Source of the DNA: Gemmatimonadota bacterium
GTDB taxonomy: Bacteria; Latescibacterota; UBA2968; GCA-2709665
Length of the DNA: 64,000 bases
Reading direction: 5' to 3'
Assembly: GCA_028873695.1 (NCBI GenBank)
Contig: JAPPNU010000071.1
Coordinates: 179,272 to 243,271 of the forward strand
Part shown: one piece after another, positions 47,401-55,048 of the stretch
Position numbering within the stretch: the first letter of the stretch is position 1
How the letters are laid out: each line of letters opens with the position of its first letter
The notes under the pieces: generated by a model
Told to the model about the DNA's origin: nothing
The model's database searches: none
Seen by the model: only the letters and a program-made list of their open reading frames with translations
Program-made: the position numbers and the translations under genes

Positions 47401-48218
47401 AGCGCCACGTTCATAAAGCCGTCAAGGCCGTGATCGCGGGAATGGCGGGACGCGCGCGTCGTGTCTGCCCAACGCCAATCGAAGACACGGCCTGCGAACT
47501 CAAAAAACCTTGTATCATCACCTTCTCGTCTGAGTTCCTCGATCTTCTGGCGGAGCAAGTCCGGATGGACGCGGTCGTAGAACTTCGAAAGATCGGTCTT
47601 AACGATCGCCACCTCAAACTCCGGCGCGTCCGAGTCCAGGTTCCCCGCTACAACTCGTGGCCGACGAAGAAAGGTCTGATAGTCCTCGAAATACTGCCGA
47701 TACAACTTGGAGCTACCCCAACGGTGCCGAAGTCCGCCGTCCTCGGAGTCATCGCAGAGGAGCCGGTGGCCGTAAGCGAGGACGCGCCGCCGATTCTCAT
47801 CCGAGTCGATCGACAGCCGAGGGTCACTCATCCGAGTTTCGATGCGGTCGGCCAAGCAGAGCATGATGGCTGTCGCCACCACTTGATCTCGCAGTCCTAC
47901 ATGTGCAAGCGGACGGAGCTTCTTCTGATAATCCTGATTCGGCCGCGGAATCCAGTTTCCACTGTCATCGAAGTACCATCGTTGCGTTTTCGGAGCCGGA
48001 ACCAGTTCCAGCAATTCGGGCGTCCAAGTGGCATACGAATCGATCGCCTCCTGGATCTCTGCAAGAAAGGTCGGGATGCGCAGGGACTGATAGTCGATAC
48101 CGAGCGTATCCGCATACCAGCTGTGCGTGCGCAGATATGAAGACGTCTTTTTCCACGCCTGCATGAGTACGCATTCAAGACGGAGGTCATCCAGGGTTGG
48201 ATTGAGGATCTGCTTCAT
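44418..48218 (-). CDS. Defence reverse transcriptase with C-terminal nitrilase domain (DRT/UG type)
   Basis: A 1266-residue protein. The RT domain lies in the first 400 residues: motif A VAIVKTDLSKFYDRV (Asp209), motif B ALPQGLVASGF (272-282), motif C YYVDDFHL (YVDD 317-320), all catalytic residues kept. The middle 550 residues are helical and unrecognised. The last 230 form a carbon-nitrogen hydrolase domain: LLVFPELAV (Glu1042), EQGKLHL (Lys1108), SVCYDATD (Cys1152), so the Glu-Lys-Cys triad appears intact. The RT-nitrilase layout is that of the DRT1/UG1 and related UG5 defence reverse transcriptases. The gene starts 22 bases after hsdS, on the same strand. No strong ribosome site, suggesting coupling to hsdS. 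Confidence 0.9.
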   Translation of the reverse strand: MKQILNPTLDDLRLECVLMQAWKKTSSYLRTHSWYADTLGIDYQSLRIPTFLAEIQEAIDSYATWTPELLELVPAPKTQRWYFDDSGNWIPRPNQDYQKKLRPLAHVGLRDQVVATAIMLCLADRIETRMSDPRLSIDSDENRRRVLAYGHRLLCDDSEDGGLRHRWGSSKLYRQYFEDYQTFLRRPRVVAGNLDSDAPEFEVAIVKTDLSKFYDRVHPDLLRQKIEELRREGDDTRFFEFAGRVFDWRWADTTRASRHSRDHGLDGFMNVALPQGLVASGFFANVVMQDFETRLRDAIGHVIDEALGITLLDAAYYVDDFHLVVQIPRSKPGLPESEVGDALCVWFQRQLDTTAPGLAVEQAKTTVTVEGRDRRFLVPQSRAAQRIQSDVSGVFDMLHGTELIGAIEGFFHTQKRYSTEREPEEVGRTGLLVGLSDMRDETAARFAAGRFRRTFRSLRPILQNDSQDIVREVAHTEEEPNDEGSEHSLVLSKVQLDERAKLFAALLIDEWTLNPSNVRLLRVALDMYPDHQFLEEVLRVLNPGWVPDGSRGARREIRLYCLAELFRAGAIETGMVSDDECLPQGIDVERYHQRLLREAQSIFNQFVSSQSSNSRLPWYLMQQVFLYIAARDAFSEGLNQLGAKGGPSLALYRRFAKFVSGDWPAGLDERSSFLVIARTGFALDGLVDRIAQQGVSPEFLSRVEACSPGTATALWEAARPEAGNALTQLAERLGLQPRPTADTAVSLPDLARRELNPFFTEPNLLHLAKWLFGLPADTFDTPLTPWQIECGLMSDDQGDQFGRIDPDTFRIRRSVSTGARLFAPPEWCETPQERQRYQIGALLRFAIRGTTDFFAGAPSSVRNVAPRYARSISHWEQQRYSGFQGRSAFGPPWLPISSFMEDLLYDLLRWPGSGIWSPGRSLIETKAAVESRENALTERHGDHSGAIFLEQSAPHLYRPKHATSWQRLLRIGVVQTVIPDLEDYCNYATAPDLSGDPAFRRRHRAHLVAALEGVNQMRRLRDTHRDVAADDGQTIDLLVFPELAVHPDDVRPLLVPFARKYRCILLFGMVYHTEPRLAGSPLINSCQWLIPELTKTRGFQLRDVEQGKLHLIESEQSLKPAPLGFRPAQWLVEYEWSSDPDLRPLTITASVCYDATDLTLVADLRSRSDLYIICALNRDVGTFDRMSAALHYHMYQGVLLVNNGQFGGSSFFMPFDKPFHRQVFHFHGQPQAAIAFAEISPEKLVNRPNPYAALPDGTWKTPPAGW

Positions 48219-48240
48219 GCTCGGTGCCCATTGGGGGAAC

Positions 48241-49542
48241 TCATGATGTCGCCCTGTCGCCTTGTCTGAGCAGCGCGGTAACGCGGCGATCGCCTGTTAG
48301 CAGGTCCTGCATTAGGCCGGTCTTCAGACGGCGCAGCTTATCGAGTGAGAACTGGGAGGCGGCCAGACGGTCGGCTATTTGTCGAATCCCGGAGTAGATT
48401 CGCGCGAACTCCGAATCATCGCCGGGCCATGGGAGGGCCAGACTGCGAACTTGCTGGTAGTTAAGGCCTTCCCGATTGCCGCCAGCATTCAGTTGCGTAA
48501 TCTGATGCTGTCCGATATGGGATTCCAGTACCGCAGCAAGGACGCCCGCAGTTGCCTCGGAAGAGCCAAATAGCCGGATAGCGCAAACGTGCTGGTTTAC
48601 GTTCGCGCGGCCATCAATTTCAGGCATCCGGCAACAGCGGCCAATCGATGCCCCGGTAATGTTCAGTAAGACATCGTTTTCGAACACTTCGCTTCGAAGC
48701 ATAGAAAGATGGATTCGTTCGGGGATATACGCCACATCATTGAGCCGCAGTCCATTGAAATGGACGTTTTGACTTCGGATAAACAGTACGCCCTCCGGCG
48801 TGTATACACTCTCACCACCCGTTGGAGTAACCCCGCTGCCAACGCGAGATGCGAGCCGGTCAAGCTTCACTGCGCTCCACTCCACCGGAATCCGGCCGAG
48901 TGGGGAGTCCTTGAACTCGTGAGTCTGTTCGGAGCGGAGGTTGCCATGCTCGTCTATGCCACGGGTGAGCAGGTCCTGCATCAGGCCTGTCTTGATACGC
49001 TGCTGTTTGGCAATTAGCGCCTCGGTTTGCTGGATCGCCCGATCTACCGTTGAGAGCACCTCGGCGATCTTGGCTTGCTCGCGTTCCGACTCGGGGTATT
49101 CAAACAGAATCTTCTTGAGCTTGCGCTTGTTGAGAGTCGCGCCCTTGATTGCCTGATCCACGCCCTGAAGAAGGTCCCAACCTTGGAGGCCTTGAAACAG
49201 AAAATCCCGCGTCAGGCCATTTGGAGAAAGCCCGGCGATTGCTTCGTTCGTGAAGAGAGGAACAGCAGCAATTGCAACGCGACCGATGGACAGTTTGAAG
49301 CTAAGGAGCACCGTGTCAGGCTGCAGGAGCTTGACGTTGGATTTCTTGACGCCCAGATCAGAGATCTGCTCAGCCGATGCTGTGATTAAACGTTGCCGCA
49401 TGTCTCTGATCGAGACCCATACATTTGACGTGTCGTGGGCGGAGTCCCAATACGCCGCAACGCCCCGTGACGGCGTCCCTCCGATCTCAATGGAACAGAG
49501 TTTGCCGAGGCGACCCTGTTTCCACCCATCAGGAAGCGTCAT
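48241..49542 (-). CDS. hsdS: Type I restriction specificity subunit
   Basis: A 433-residue protein with two target-recognition domains, each followed by a conserved coiled-coil helix (the first ending IKTGLMQDLLTRG near 200, the second LKTGLMQDLLTGD near 420). It sets the bipartite DNA recognition sequence for methylation and cleavage. ATG 49542 overlaps the hsdM stop by four bases. The recognition sequence cannot be deduced. Confidence 0.93.
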   Translation of the reverse strand: MTLPDGWKQGRLGKLCSIEIGGTPSRGVAAYWDSAHDTSNVWVSIRDMRQRLITASAEQISDLGVKKSNVKLLQPDTVLLSFKLSIGRVAIAAVPLFTNEAIAGLSPNGLTRDFLFQGLQGWDLLQGVDQAIKGATLNKRKLKKILFEYPESEREQAKIAEVLSTVDRAIQQTEALIAKQQRIKTGLMQDLLTRGIDEHGNLRSEQTHEFKDSPLGRIPVEWSAVKLDRLASRVGSGVTPTGGESVYTPEGVLFIRSQNVHFNGLRLNDVAYIPERIHLSMLRSEVFENDVLLNITGASIGRCCRMPEIDGRANVNQHVCAIRLFGSSEATAGVLAAVLESHIGQHQITQLNAGGNREGLNYQQVRSLALPWPGDDSEFARIYSGIRQIADRLAASQFSLDKLRRLKTGLMQDLLTGDRRVTALLRQGDRATS

Positions 49543-52226
49543 GCCAAGTACCCCAATCTTGTCAGGGAACCGCCCATCGTGTCGAGCGTGGTCGCTCGAT
49601 CACTCTCCAAATTGCCCGCGGAGATGGCGTACTTCTCCCATAGGTTTTCGACGACTCGCAGAAGTACCCGCTTCTCCGCATTAAGGTAGCGGTCCAACTC
49701 GACGCAGGCGATGTTGTAGATCTTCTTCAGGATCAGGCAGCGGGCATCGGTCTCGCTGATCTGGCCGCCGATCGCCTCAAGGACCGCATCGGTCCGGTCC
49801 ATGCGGGCGTTCAGTGCATCCTTGTCCTTGTTGAGTGCGGTGATGGTCTTCTTTTCGGCTTTTTTCTCGGGGTCCAGCTCTGCGAGACGGACGTCGGCCT
49901 GCGTGAGCAGCGTCTGTGCGCCGGTCTTGAAGTCATCGGCCCCGAGGCGCTTGAGTTCGAATTTAAACTCAAGCTCCGCCGCCTTCTCTTTGAGCGTCGC
50001 CTTGGCGTTTTTGATGCGCTTCTCGATCGACTTGATGGCCTTGTCCTGGTCGGTGAGGTCCCTGAGCTCCTTTCTCGCAGAGGCGCCGGTGGTACCTTTC
50101 AGGTCGTCCATGAGCGCTTTGAGAGCCCTCTTGATGGCGGCTGCGGTGACCTTCTCGTCCTCGTCGGGCTCGTAGCCGCTTACGTCCTGGGCGGTCTCGA
50201 CGGCCTCGGCCAGCTCACGTTGGGCTTCAGCGATGGTTGCCTCAAGCGCCTCGATGGCGTCGGCCTCGACCTGAAAATAGTCGGCGGTGAGATATTCATC
50301 CGGGATTAGCGTGTGGTGCCAGCCGGTGGAGACGATTGTCTTGAGGTCGTAGCGGATCTGCTGCCACCAGTTGACAAAGACGCCGGCACTCTTGAACTCG
50401 TCGAGAACGCCCAGTGGCACGAGCTTGGCTTTGAAGGTGGTTAGCAGTTCGTGGCGAACCTCGGGCATCTTTTTGCCGCCGTTGCCAGCTTGCTCTAGCT
50501 GGGCAAAGTCGTCCCTGGCGACAGCCCACCAGGCTTCGAGCACGTCGTGGTGCAGGGTGAGGGTTCGTAGCAGTGCCGGATCCGCTTCGAGCACAGCCCC
50601 GATGGCGGACTTGGCGTTGATAGACTCGCGAAAGGCGAGGTAGGCGGGACGTTCCGGCTCGAAGAGCAAATCCGGGCTAACGCCGAACTTGGCGAAGTCG
50701 TCCGCGAGCGCAGCGACCTCCGGCTCAGGGATGCCGCCGATGAGGTGCGCCTGGACATCCTCAGGCTCTGGGTCGGGCGTGTTGTCCACGTAGCGGCGGA
50801 TGTTGAGGTTGTAGTCGTGGGTGTCCACGATCTCGGACTTAGTCACGAGGCGCGAGTACTTGGACAGCTCGCGCTTGTTGGTGAAGACGAAATCGATCTT
50901 CTCGATGTCTTCGGGGCGAAGCTGGTTCTGGTTCTTGCCCGCGGCGTATTCGCGATCGGCGTTGATGAAGAGGACCTTGTCCTTGAGTGCGTCGGGTTTG
51001 CTATTGTTGCAGACCAGAACGCAGGCGGGGATGCCCGTACCGTAGAAAAGGCCGGGCGGCAGGCTGACGATCGCCTCTATACAGTCGTCGTTGATGAAAA
51101 GCTCGCGGATAAGCTTTTCCTTACCACCGCGGAACAGGACCCCGTGCGGCATGATCGTTGCCATCCGGCCGTTGGGCTTGAGGCTGGCGAGCATGTGCTG
51201 CACGAACATGAGGTCGGCCTTCTTGCCGGTCTCCGGACACCACTCTCGGAAGCGGTTAGTAAACTTCATGCTCGCGCGGCTGTAGTTCTGCGAGAACGGC
51301 GGGTTTGCGAGTACCCGGTCGAACTTACGGATCTGCCCGTTGTCGAGGATGAGCGGGTCCTCCAACGTGTCACCGTTCTCAATGGTGGATCGGGTGATGT
51401 TGTGGAGGATCATGTTCATTATGCAGATCGACCAGACCGTGCCGTTGGTGTCTTGGCCGTAGAGGGCGAGGTCGTCGGCGTTCTGACCCTGCTCTTCCAT
51501 GTACTGGTGGGATTGAATGAGGAAGCCGCCGGAACCGACCGTAGGGTCGTAGATTGTGTTGCCGGCCTCCGGCTGGGTGAGCTGAACGAGGAGGCGGACG
51601 ACCTCACCCGGGGTGTAGAACTCACCACCCTTCTTGCCGGCGCTGTCGGCGAAGAACTTGATGAGGTACTCGTAGGCGGCACCGAGCAAATCAGGGAATT
51701 CGAAGTTGTCGTTGACGAGGACGAACCCGGGCTGACTGAAGTGGTCGAGTAGGTCTTTCCACTTCTGGTCGGGGATCTTGGTCCTGCCCTTCACTGCGTT
51801 GAAGTCGATGTTGTTCTTCAGTACATTGGCGAGCGAACCGTTGTCGTCCTCGATGGCCGCGATGGCTTTATTGAGCATGTTGCCGATGTCGTGCTTGAGG
51901 TCCTTCAGGGCCGGCACGAGTGCGCCGCTGTCATCTTTCCAAGACTCGTGCCAGCGGGCTCTGACGGGAACAAAGAAAGTCTCGCCGTAGGATGTCTTGT
52001 CTTCGAGCAACTCGGCGACGAGATCCGGCTGGTCTTTGAGGTGTGCGTAGGTCTCCTTGCGGAGCTGCTCGCGTTTGCGGTCGAACTCGTCGGACAACCG
52101 CTTCAGGAACAGCATGCCGAAGATAAATTCCTTGAATTCCGAGGCATCCATCTTGCCTCGCAGGATGTCGGCGGCCTTCAGGAGGAAGGACTCAAGCTGG
52201 GCGAGGGTGATCTTCTCTTGTTTCAT
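49539..52226 (-). CDS. hsdM: Type I restriction methyltransferase subunit (long form)
   Basis: An N6-adenine methyltransferase of 895 residues. The helical N-terminal domain (about 1-150) is followed by the SAM-binding TVGSGGFLIQSHQYM and the catalytic NPPF motif in RVLANPPFSQNY. Usual HsdM is about 500-550 residues. Here about 350 extra C-terminal residues are rich in charged coiled coil (KSIEKRIKNAKATLKEKAAE), as in a long subgroup. First gene of the operon. The ribosome site upstream of ATG 52226 is weak (CCAGAAG). Confidence 0.93.
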   Translation of the reverse strand: MKQEKITLAQLESFLLKAADILRGKMDASEFKEFIFGMLFLKRLSDEFDRKREQLRKETYAHLKDQPDLVAELLEDKTSYGETFFVPVRARWHESWKDDSGALVPALKDLKHDIGNMLNKAIAAIEDDNGSLANVLKNNIDFNAVKGRTKIPDQKWKDLLDHFSQPGFVLVNDNFEFPDLLGAAYEYLIKFFADSAGKKGGEFYTPGEVVRLLVQLTQPEAGNTIYDPTVGSGGFLIQSHQYMEEQGQNADDLALYGQDTNGTVWSICIMNMILHNITRSTIENGDTLEDPLILDNGQIRKFDRVLANPPFSQNYSRASMKFTNRFREWCPETGKKADLMFVQHMLASLKPNGRMATIMPHGVLFRGGKEKLIRELFINDDCIEAIVSLPPGLFYGTGIPACVLVCNNSKPDALKDKVLFINADREYAAGKNQNQLRPEDIEKIDFVFTNKRELSKYSRLVTKSEIVDTHDYNLNIRRYVDNTPDPEPEDVQAHLIGGIPEPEVAALADDFAKFGVSPDLLFEPERPAYLAFRESINAKSAIGAVLEADPALLRTLTLHHDVLEAWWAVARDDFAQLEQAGNGGKKMPEVRHELLTTFKAKLVPLGVLDEFKSAGVFVNWWQQIRYDLKTIVSTGWHHTLIPDEYLTADYFQVEADAIEALEATIAEAQRELAEAVETAQDVSGYEPDEDEKVTAAAIKRALKALMDDLKGTTGASARKELRDLTDQDKAIKSIEKRIKNAKATLKEKAAELEFKFELKRLGADDFKTGAQTLLTQADVRLAELDPEKKAEKKTITALNKDKDALNARMDRTDAVLEAIGGQISETDARCLILKKIYNIACVELDRYLNAEKRVLLRVVENLWEKYAISAGNLESDRATTLDTMGGSLTRLGYLA

Positions 52227-52782
52227 CTTCTGGTCCGTCTCACGCTTCCGCCTCCACGTATCCCTCGTGCAACACTACCTTATTCTCATGCCGGCATTTA
52301 CACAGCGCGCTGTGGAAATGCGCCTTCTTCCAACGGGTGCGAAACCCGTCCAATAAATGTCGCTCCGGTTGGTAGCGGCCTGGGCGGATTATGGAAGTAA
52401 CCATATGGTATGAAGCCCCTGCCAACGGGCCACTGAAAGCGGTTCACCAAACATGCGGGCCGGAACACGAGTGAACGTCGAGCACGCCTCGAAACGGGCA
52501 ATGCGTGGACCGTCCTACCTGAAAAATGGCGAAGGCCGAAGCGAATCGTCATTTGTGTTCCATTCGCGAAGGGATTCCGGCCGAGGGAAATTGAATATCT
52601 CCCGCGACGGGGTTTCGGGTCGCGTCGATCTTGTCACGCGCCTATTGTTCCGGAGTGCGGTAAATGTCAGTCACTACGAACGTCCTGTTTCGTAAATTGG
52701 CACAATTCGATCGCACTACATATGTTATCCTATAAAGAACGCAATATATGAAAATCCTCAATAAGCCCCCAACAGAAAGTGA

Positions 52783-52814
52783 CGCATATTGCGACGCTGT
52801 CGTCGCAATATGCG
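52783..52814. repeat. Perfect 14-bp inverted repeat
   Basis: Arms CGCATATTGCGACG (52783-52796) and CGTCGCAATATGCG (52801-52814) with loop CTGT. The heptamer TTGCGAC recurs next to each related terminator. Confidence 0.85.
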
Positions 52815-52820
52815 ACATAG

Positions 52821-52851
52821 AAAAAACCCCGATGAGATCGTTCATCGGGGT
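52821..52851 (-). terminator. Minus-strand terminator, family copy 1
   Basis: On the minus strand ACCCCGATGA, 6-nt loop, TCATCGGGGT, then TTTTT. Near-identical to terminators at 53687, 55589 and 57866. It ends the transcript of the 53209-53421 gene. Confidence 0.88.
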
Positions 52852-53208
52852 AAGCTGTCATACATCAGGTGTAGCACGCGGCCGTCAGTCTAAAACCGAT
52901 AGCGCTATTTCAAGGCGAAGTCAAACGGCGATATGCGCGCTATAACAAGGGCAATCATGGGAGGCAAAGGAAGAAAGCAGAAGGCAAAAAAAGCAGGTTA
53001 ACCGCGAGGGATAATGATTGCAAAAGCGCGAATCGTCAAGGGCATGGTCGGCAAGCGCCTGACCTACGCCCGACTTACGGCGTGAATTATATCTGGTTCG
53101 CTATGCGCTGTAGGGCGACAGGATCTTTCGTATTACGTTCAATAGTTACTGTTCGAATGGAGTCATTGATCGTCTCCTTGTGAAGTGATGACCGCCCGCT
53201 GGACCACG

Positions 53209-53421
53209 TTACTCGGCCTCCAAGTTCCGCAAGCGGGTGTAAATCTCCCGGATGTCCTGTGTGCGGTAGCCCAAATGGTGATCGACCTTTTCGATCTTCT
53301 TCGTCAGCTCCGCCTTCAGCCCCGCACGCTCGGCATTCGCGGCGCGCCACTGCCAGATCAGGGCCACAGCCAGAAGGACGGTGACGACGGCGTGTGCGAA
53401 ATGCGGCCACGTCTTTTTCAC
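53209..53421 (-). CDS. Small membrane-anchored coiled-coil protein, 70 aa
   Basis: One N-terminal membrane segment (FAHAVVTVLLAVALIWQW, residues 8-25) followed by a charged heptad-like helix to the C-terminus (ELTKKIEKVDHHLGYRTQDI). The start is GTG 53421 behind a perfect GAGGAGG, seven bases away, which makes this a convincing gene. It belongs to a duplicated cassette together with the 54060-54335 gene. Function unknown; the layout recalls small effectors or membrane organisers of toxin or defence modules, which is inference only. Confidence 0.65.
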   Translation of the reverse strand: MKKTWPHFAHAVVTVLLAVALIWQWRAANAERAGLKAELTKKIEKVDHHLGYRTQDIREIYTRLRNLEAE

Positions 53422-53558
53422 GAAAACGCCTCCTCAATCTACGGGACCGCCCTGCTGAAGTTGGTCGAGTATTTGAGATACCGTTTCCTTCCCACACTAA
53501 GACTTGCCCTACGCAAACACCTCAAACTTGATCACAACTCTCAAGAGGCCTACCGAAG

Positions 53559-53823
53559 GTCCTGTTTCGTTGATTCGCACAATTCGATCGCACTACATGT
53601 GTTATCCCACAGAACACGCAATATATGGAAATCTTCGATTAGGCCACAACAAGAAGTGACGCATTTTGCGACGTTTTGCGACACAGAAAAAACCCCGATG
53701 AGATCGTTCATCGGGGCCATCTATCACGCATCGAGAGCAGCACGCAGCCGTCAGTCAAAACCGGATAGCGCTACGTCCTGGCGAAGTCAATCTTCGATAT
53801 ACGCGCCACGACGAGGGCAATCA
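53559..53823. repeat. Duplicated cassette flank, copy 2
   Basis: Partner of 52682-52957. Here the TTGCGAC heptamers are direct (TTTTGCGACGTTTTGCGAC) instead of the perfect palindrome of copy 1. Confidence 0.85.
53687..53716 (-). terminator. Minus-strand terminator, family copy 2
   Basis: CCCCGATGA (53693-53701) pairs with TCATCGGGG (53708-53716), then TTTTTT on the minus strand. It serves the 54060-54335 gene. Confidence 0.87.
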
Positions 53824-54059
53824 GAAAAAAACAAAAGGAAAATGGAAGAAGGCAGAAGGAAGAAAAAGAAACAGGATAGGCGCGTGGTCTGTCGCCGGGA
53901 TTCAAGCTGTCTGCGAATGATTGGCGGTTATTTGGGCCTCGATCCGCTTACGAAGACCGGAATAAAGGCGAATAAATGGAGAAGGAAAAAGGCGAGAGGC
54001 GGAAGGAGAAAGGAAGAAGAGAAAAGGGGCTATACAACAATGACTGTACCGTCAGGAAA

Positions 54060-54335
54060 TCAATTGCTGTTCAACCGCGTTTCGTTTTTTGCGATACGCT
54101 CCCCAAAGATGTCAAGCCTTCCGTCTATGCGTTCAATCGCTCGCAACAATCGAAATTCAACCTGTTTGATTGTCTCTTTATTCTCTTTAATTTCTGCCAT
54201 TAATCGAGATTCCGAAGCGCTCACCATCCATTGCACAACGGCAAGGTTGACACCGACTAAAAAAACAAGGACACTGCCAAAGGAAACAGCTACTTTTATC
54301 GCATCCCCCCATTTGGACCATAGGCTGTTACTCAT
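54060..54335 (-). CDS. Small membrane-anchored coiled-coil protein, 91 aa
   Basis: A membrane segment at residues 15-37 (VAVSFGSVLVFLVGVNLAVV) followed by a long charged helix with heptads (LMAEIKENKETIKQVEFRLL). ATG 54335 has AAGGGG six bases upstream, and a promoter-bearing repeat lies 165 bases upstream (54498-54526). Same topology as the 53209-53421 product, although sequence identity is not obvious. Function unknown. Confidence 0.68.
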   Translation of the reverse strand: MSNSLWSKWGDAIKVAVSFGSVLVFLVGVNLAVVQWMVSASESRLMAEIKENKETIKQVEFRLLRAIERIDGRLDIFGERIAKNETRLNSN

Positions 54336-54665
54336 GATTTCCCCTTATTTTCTTGATACAAGAGTGCGTCGTGCGCATTTTCTCTGAACCATGTCATTGT
54401 GTGTTCCGCAAGTTGTCTTTTGCGGAAAAGTAAGGTAACTCGGTACGACAAAGTACGGTGGCCAACGTGGGTTTTTTATAAACCCACTATTTTGGAAAAA
54501 GTACCCAATCGGATTTGTCCTGTCAAGTGCATATGATGAAATTTGGGGGAATTGCAGCGAGTATGAAGAGAGGTAAGCTGAGGAAGAATGATGAGCGGAA
54601 GCAGAGGCAGGATGTTGAGGTTATGGCAAGCGGGTACCAACCCAGCAAGAAGACGGTAGAACTCA
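54336..54665. other. Leader region with promoter repeat and hairpin
   Basis: Holds a hairpin with arms GTGGGTTT / AAACCCAC (54465-54487) and the promoter copy at 54498-54526. No gene. Confidence 0.5.
54498..54526 (-). promoter_or_regulatory. Sigma-70-like promoter in a dispersed repeat, copy 2
   Basis: Minus strand TTGACA (54526-54521), 17-base spacer, TACTTT (54503-54498). It shares the upstream CATATGCACTTGACA and spacer bases with 23545-23590. Confidence 0.65.
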
Positions 54666-54758
54666 TCAATCACGCATTCTTCGTTCTGCCTTTTTCCTTC
54701 TTCCTTGCCTTACGTCAGCATGCGCTTCGTCGTCTCTCAGGAGATAGCGCAGCAGGAC
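54666..54758 (-). pseudogene. VapC N-terminal fragment, copy 2
   Basis: Reads VLLRYLLRDDEAHADVRQG, the first helix region of a VapC PIN toxin, then runs into a polypurine tract (RRRKKAERR) and stops at 54666. The first codons are absent. Confidence 0.65.
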
Positions 54759-54830
54759 CGCCGGGATTCAATCTGTTTGAGAATCCGTGGCTGTAACTTG
54801 AGCCTCGGTCCGCGTGGAAGACGCGAAATA

Positions 54831-54980
54831 AAGGAAAAAGGAAAAAGGAAAAAGGAAGAAGGAAGAAATAAAGGCAGGATGGACGCGTGGTCGGCCGCCG
54901 GGATTCACGATGTGTGCGATTACCTGCCTATTCGAAAAATCACCATTCTTCGTTTTTCCTTTCTCCTTCTTCCTTGCCTT
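54831..54980. mobile_element. Polypurine/polypyrimidine inverted-repeat element (MITE-like), copy 1
   Basis: An AAGGAAAAAGG-rich left arm (54831-54873) and a CCTTTCTCCTTCTTCCTTGCCTT right arm (54957-54980) are imperfect inverted repeats around a 90-base core that contains GCGTGGTC and CGCCGGGATTC. The right arm replaces the body of the VapC gene. Related runs occur at 53826, 53975, 55315, 55447 and 57683. No transposase inside. Confidence 0.55.
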
Positions 54981-55048
54981 GTGTCAGCCTGCGCTACGTC
55001 GTCTCTCAGCAAATACCGCAGCAGTACATTGATGTCGATTGCGATCAA
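54920..55048 (-). pseudogene. VapC-type PIN toxin, truncated after about 24 codons
   Basis: TTG 55048 overlaps the antitoxin stop (TTGA). The reading LIAIDINVLLRYLLRDDVAQ is the canonical VapC start with the first PIN Asp. After ADTRQG the frame enters the inverted-repeat element (RRRKEKRR) and ends at 54920. The other three PIN acidic residues are missing, so the toxin is dead. Confidence 0.8.

Larger units (their letters stand above)
52682..52957. repeat. Duplicated cassette flank, copy 1
   Basis: Similar along its length to 53559-53823: both run from GTCCTGTTTCGT through CACAATTCGATCGCACTACAT, the TTGCGAC palindrome region, the terminator, and GATAGCGCTA to GGGCAATCA. Copies differ by many substitutions, so the duplication is old. 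Confidence 0.85.
52227..53208. other. Intergenic region upstream of hsdM with duplicated block
   Basis: No gene supported. It contains the promoter region for the restriction operon, then block 1 of a duplicated segment (52682-52957) with a strong palindrome and a terminator. A short polypurine run is at 52963-52998. Confidence 0.55.
53422..54059. other. Intergenic cassette flank
   Basis: Contains duplicated block copy 2 (53559-53823), its terminator, and polypurine runs at 53826-53880 and 53975-54030. No gene seen. Confidence 0.55.

Noticed and set aside
44418..48218. Retron or group II intron reverse transcriptase
   Set aside because: No maturase or endonuclease domain, no intron structure, and no msr/msd-like inverted repeat beside the gene. 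The C-terminal nitrilase domain and length point to the UG/DRT type instead.
52298..52552. 84-residue minus-strand open frame upstream of hsdM
   Set aside because: No ribosome site, no domain, and Arg/Pro-rich translation typical of noncoding GC-rich DNA.
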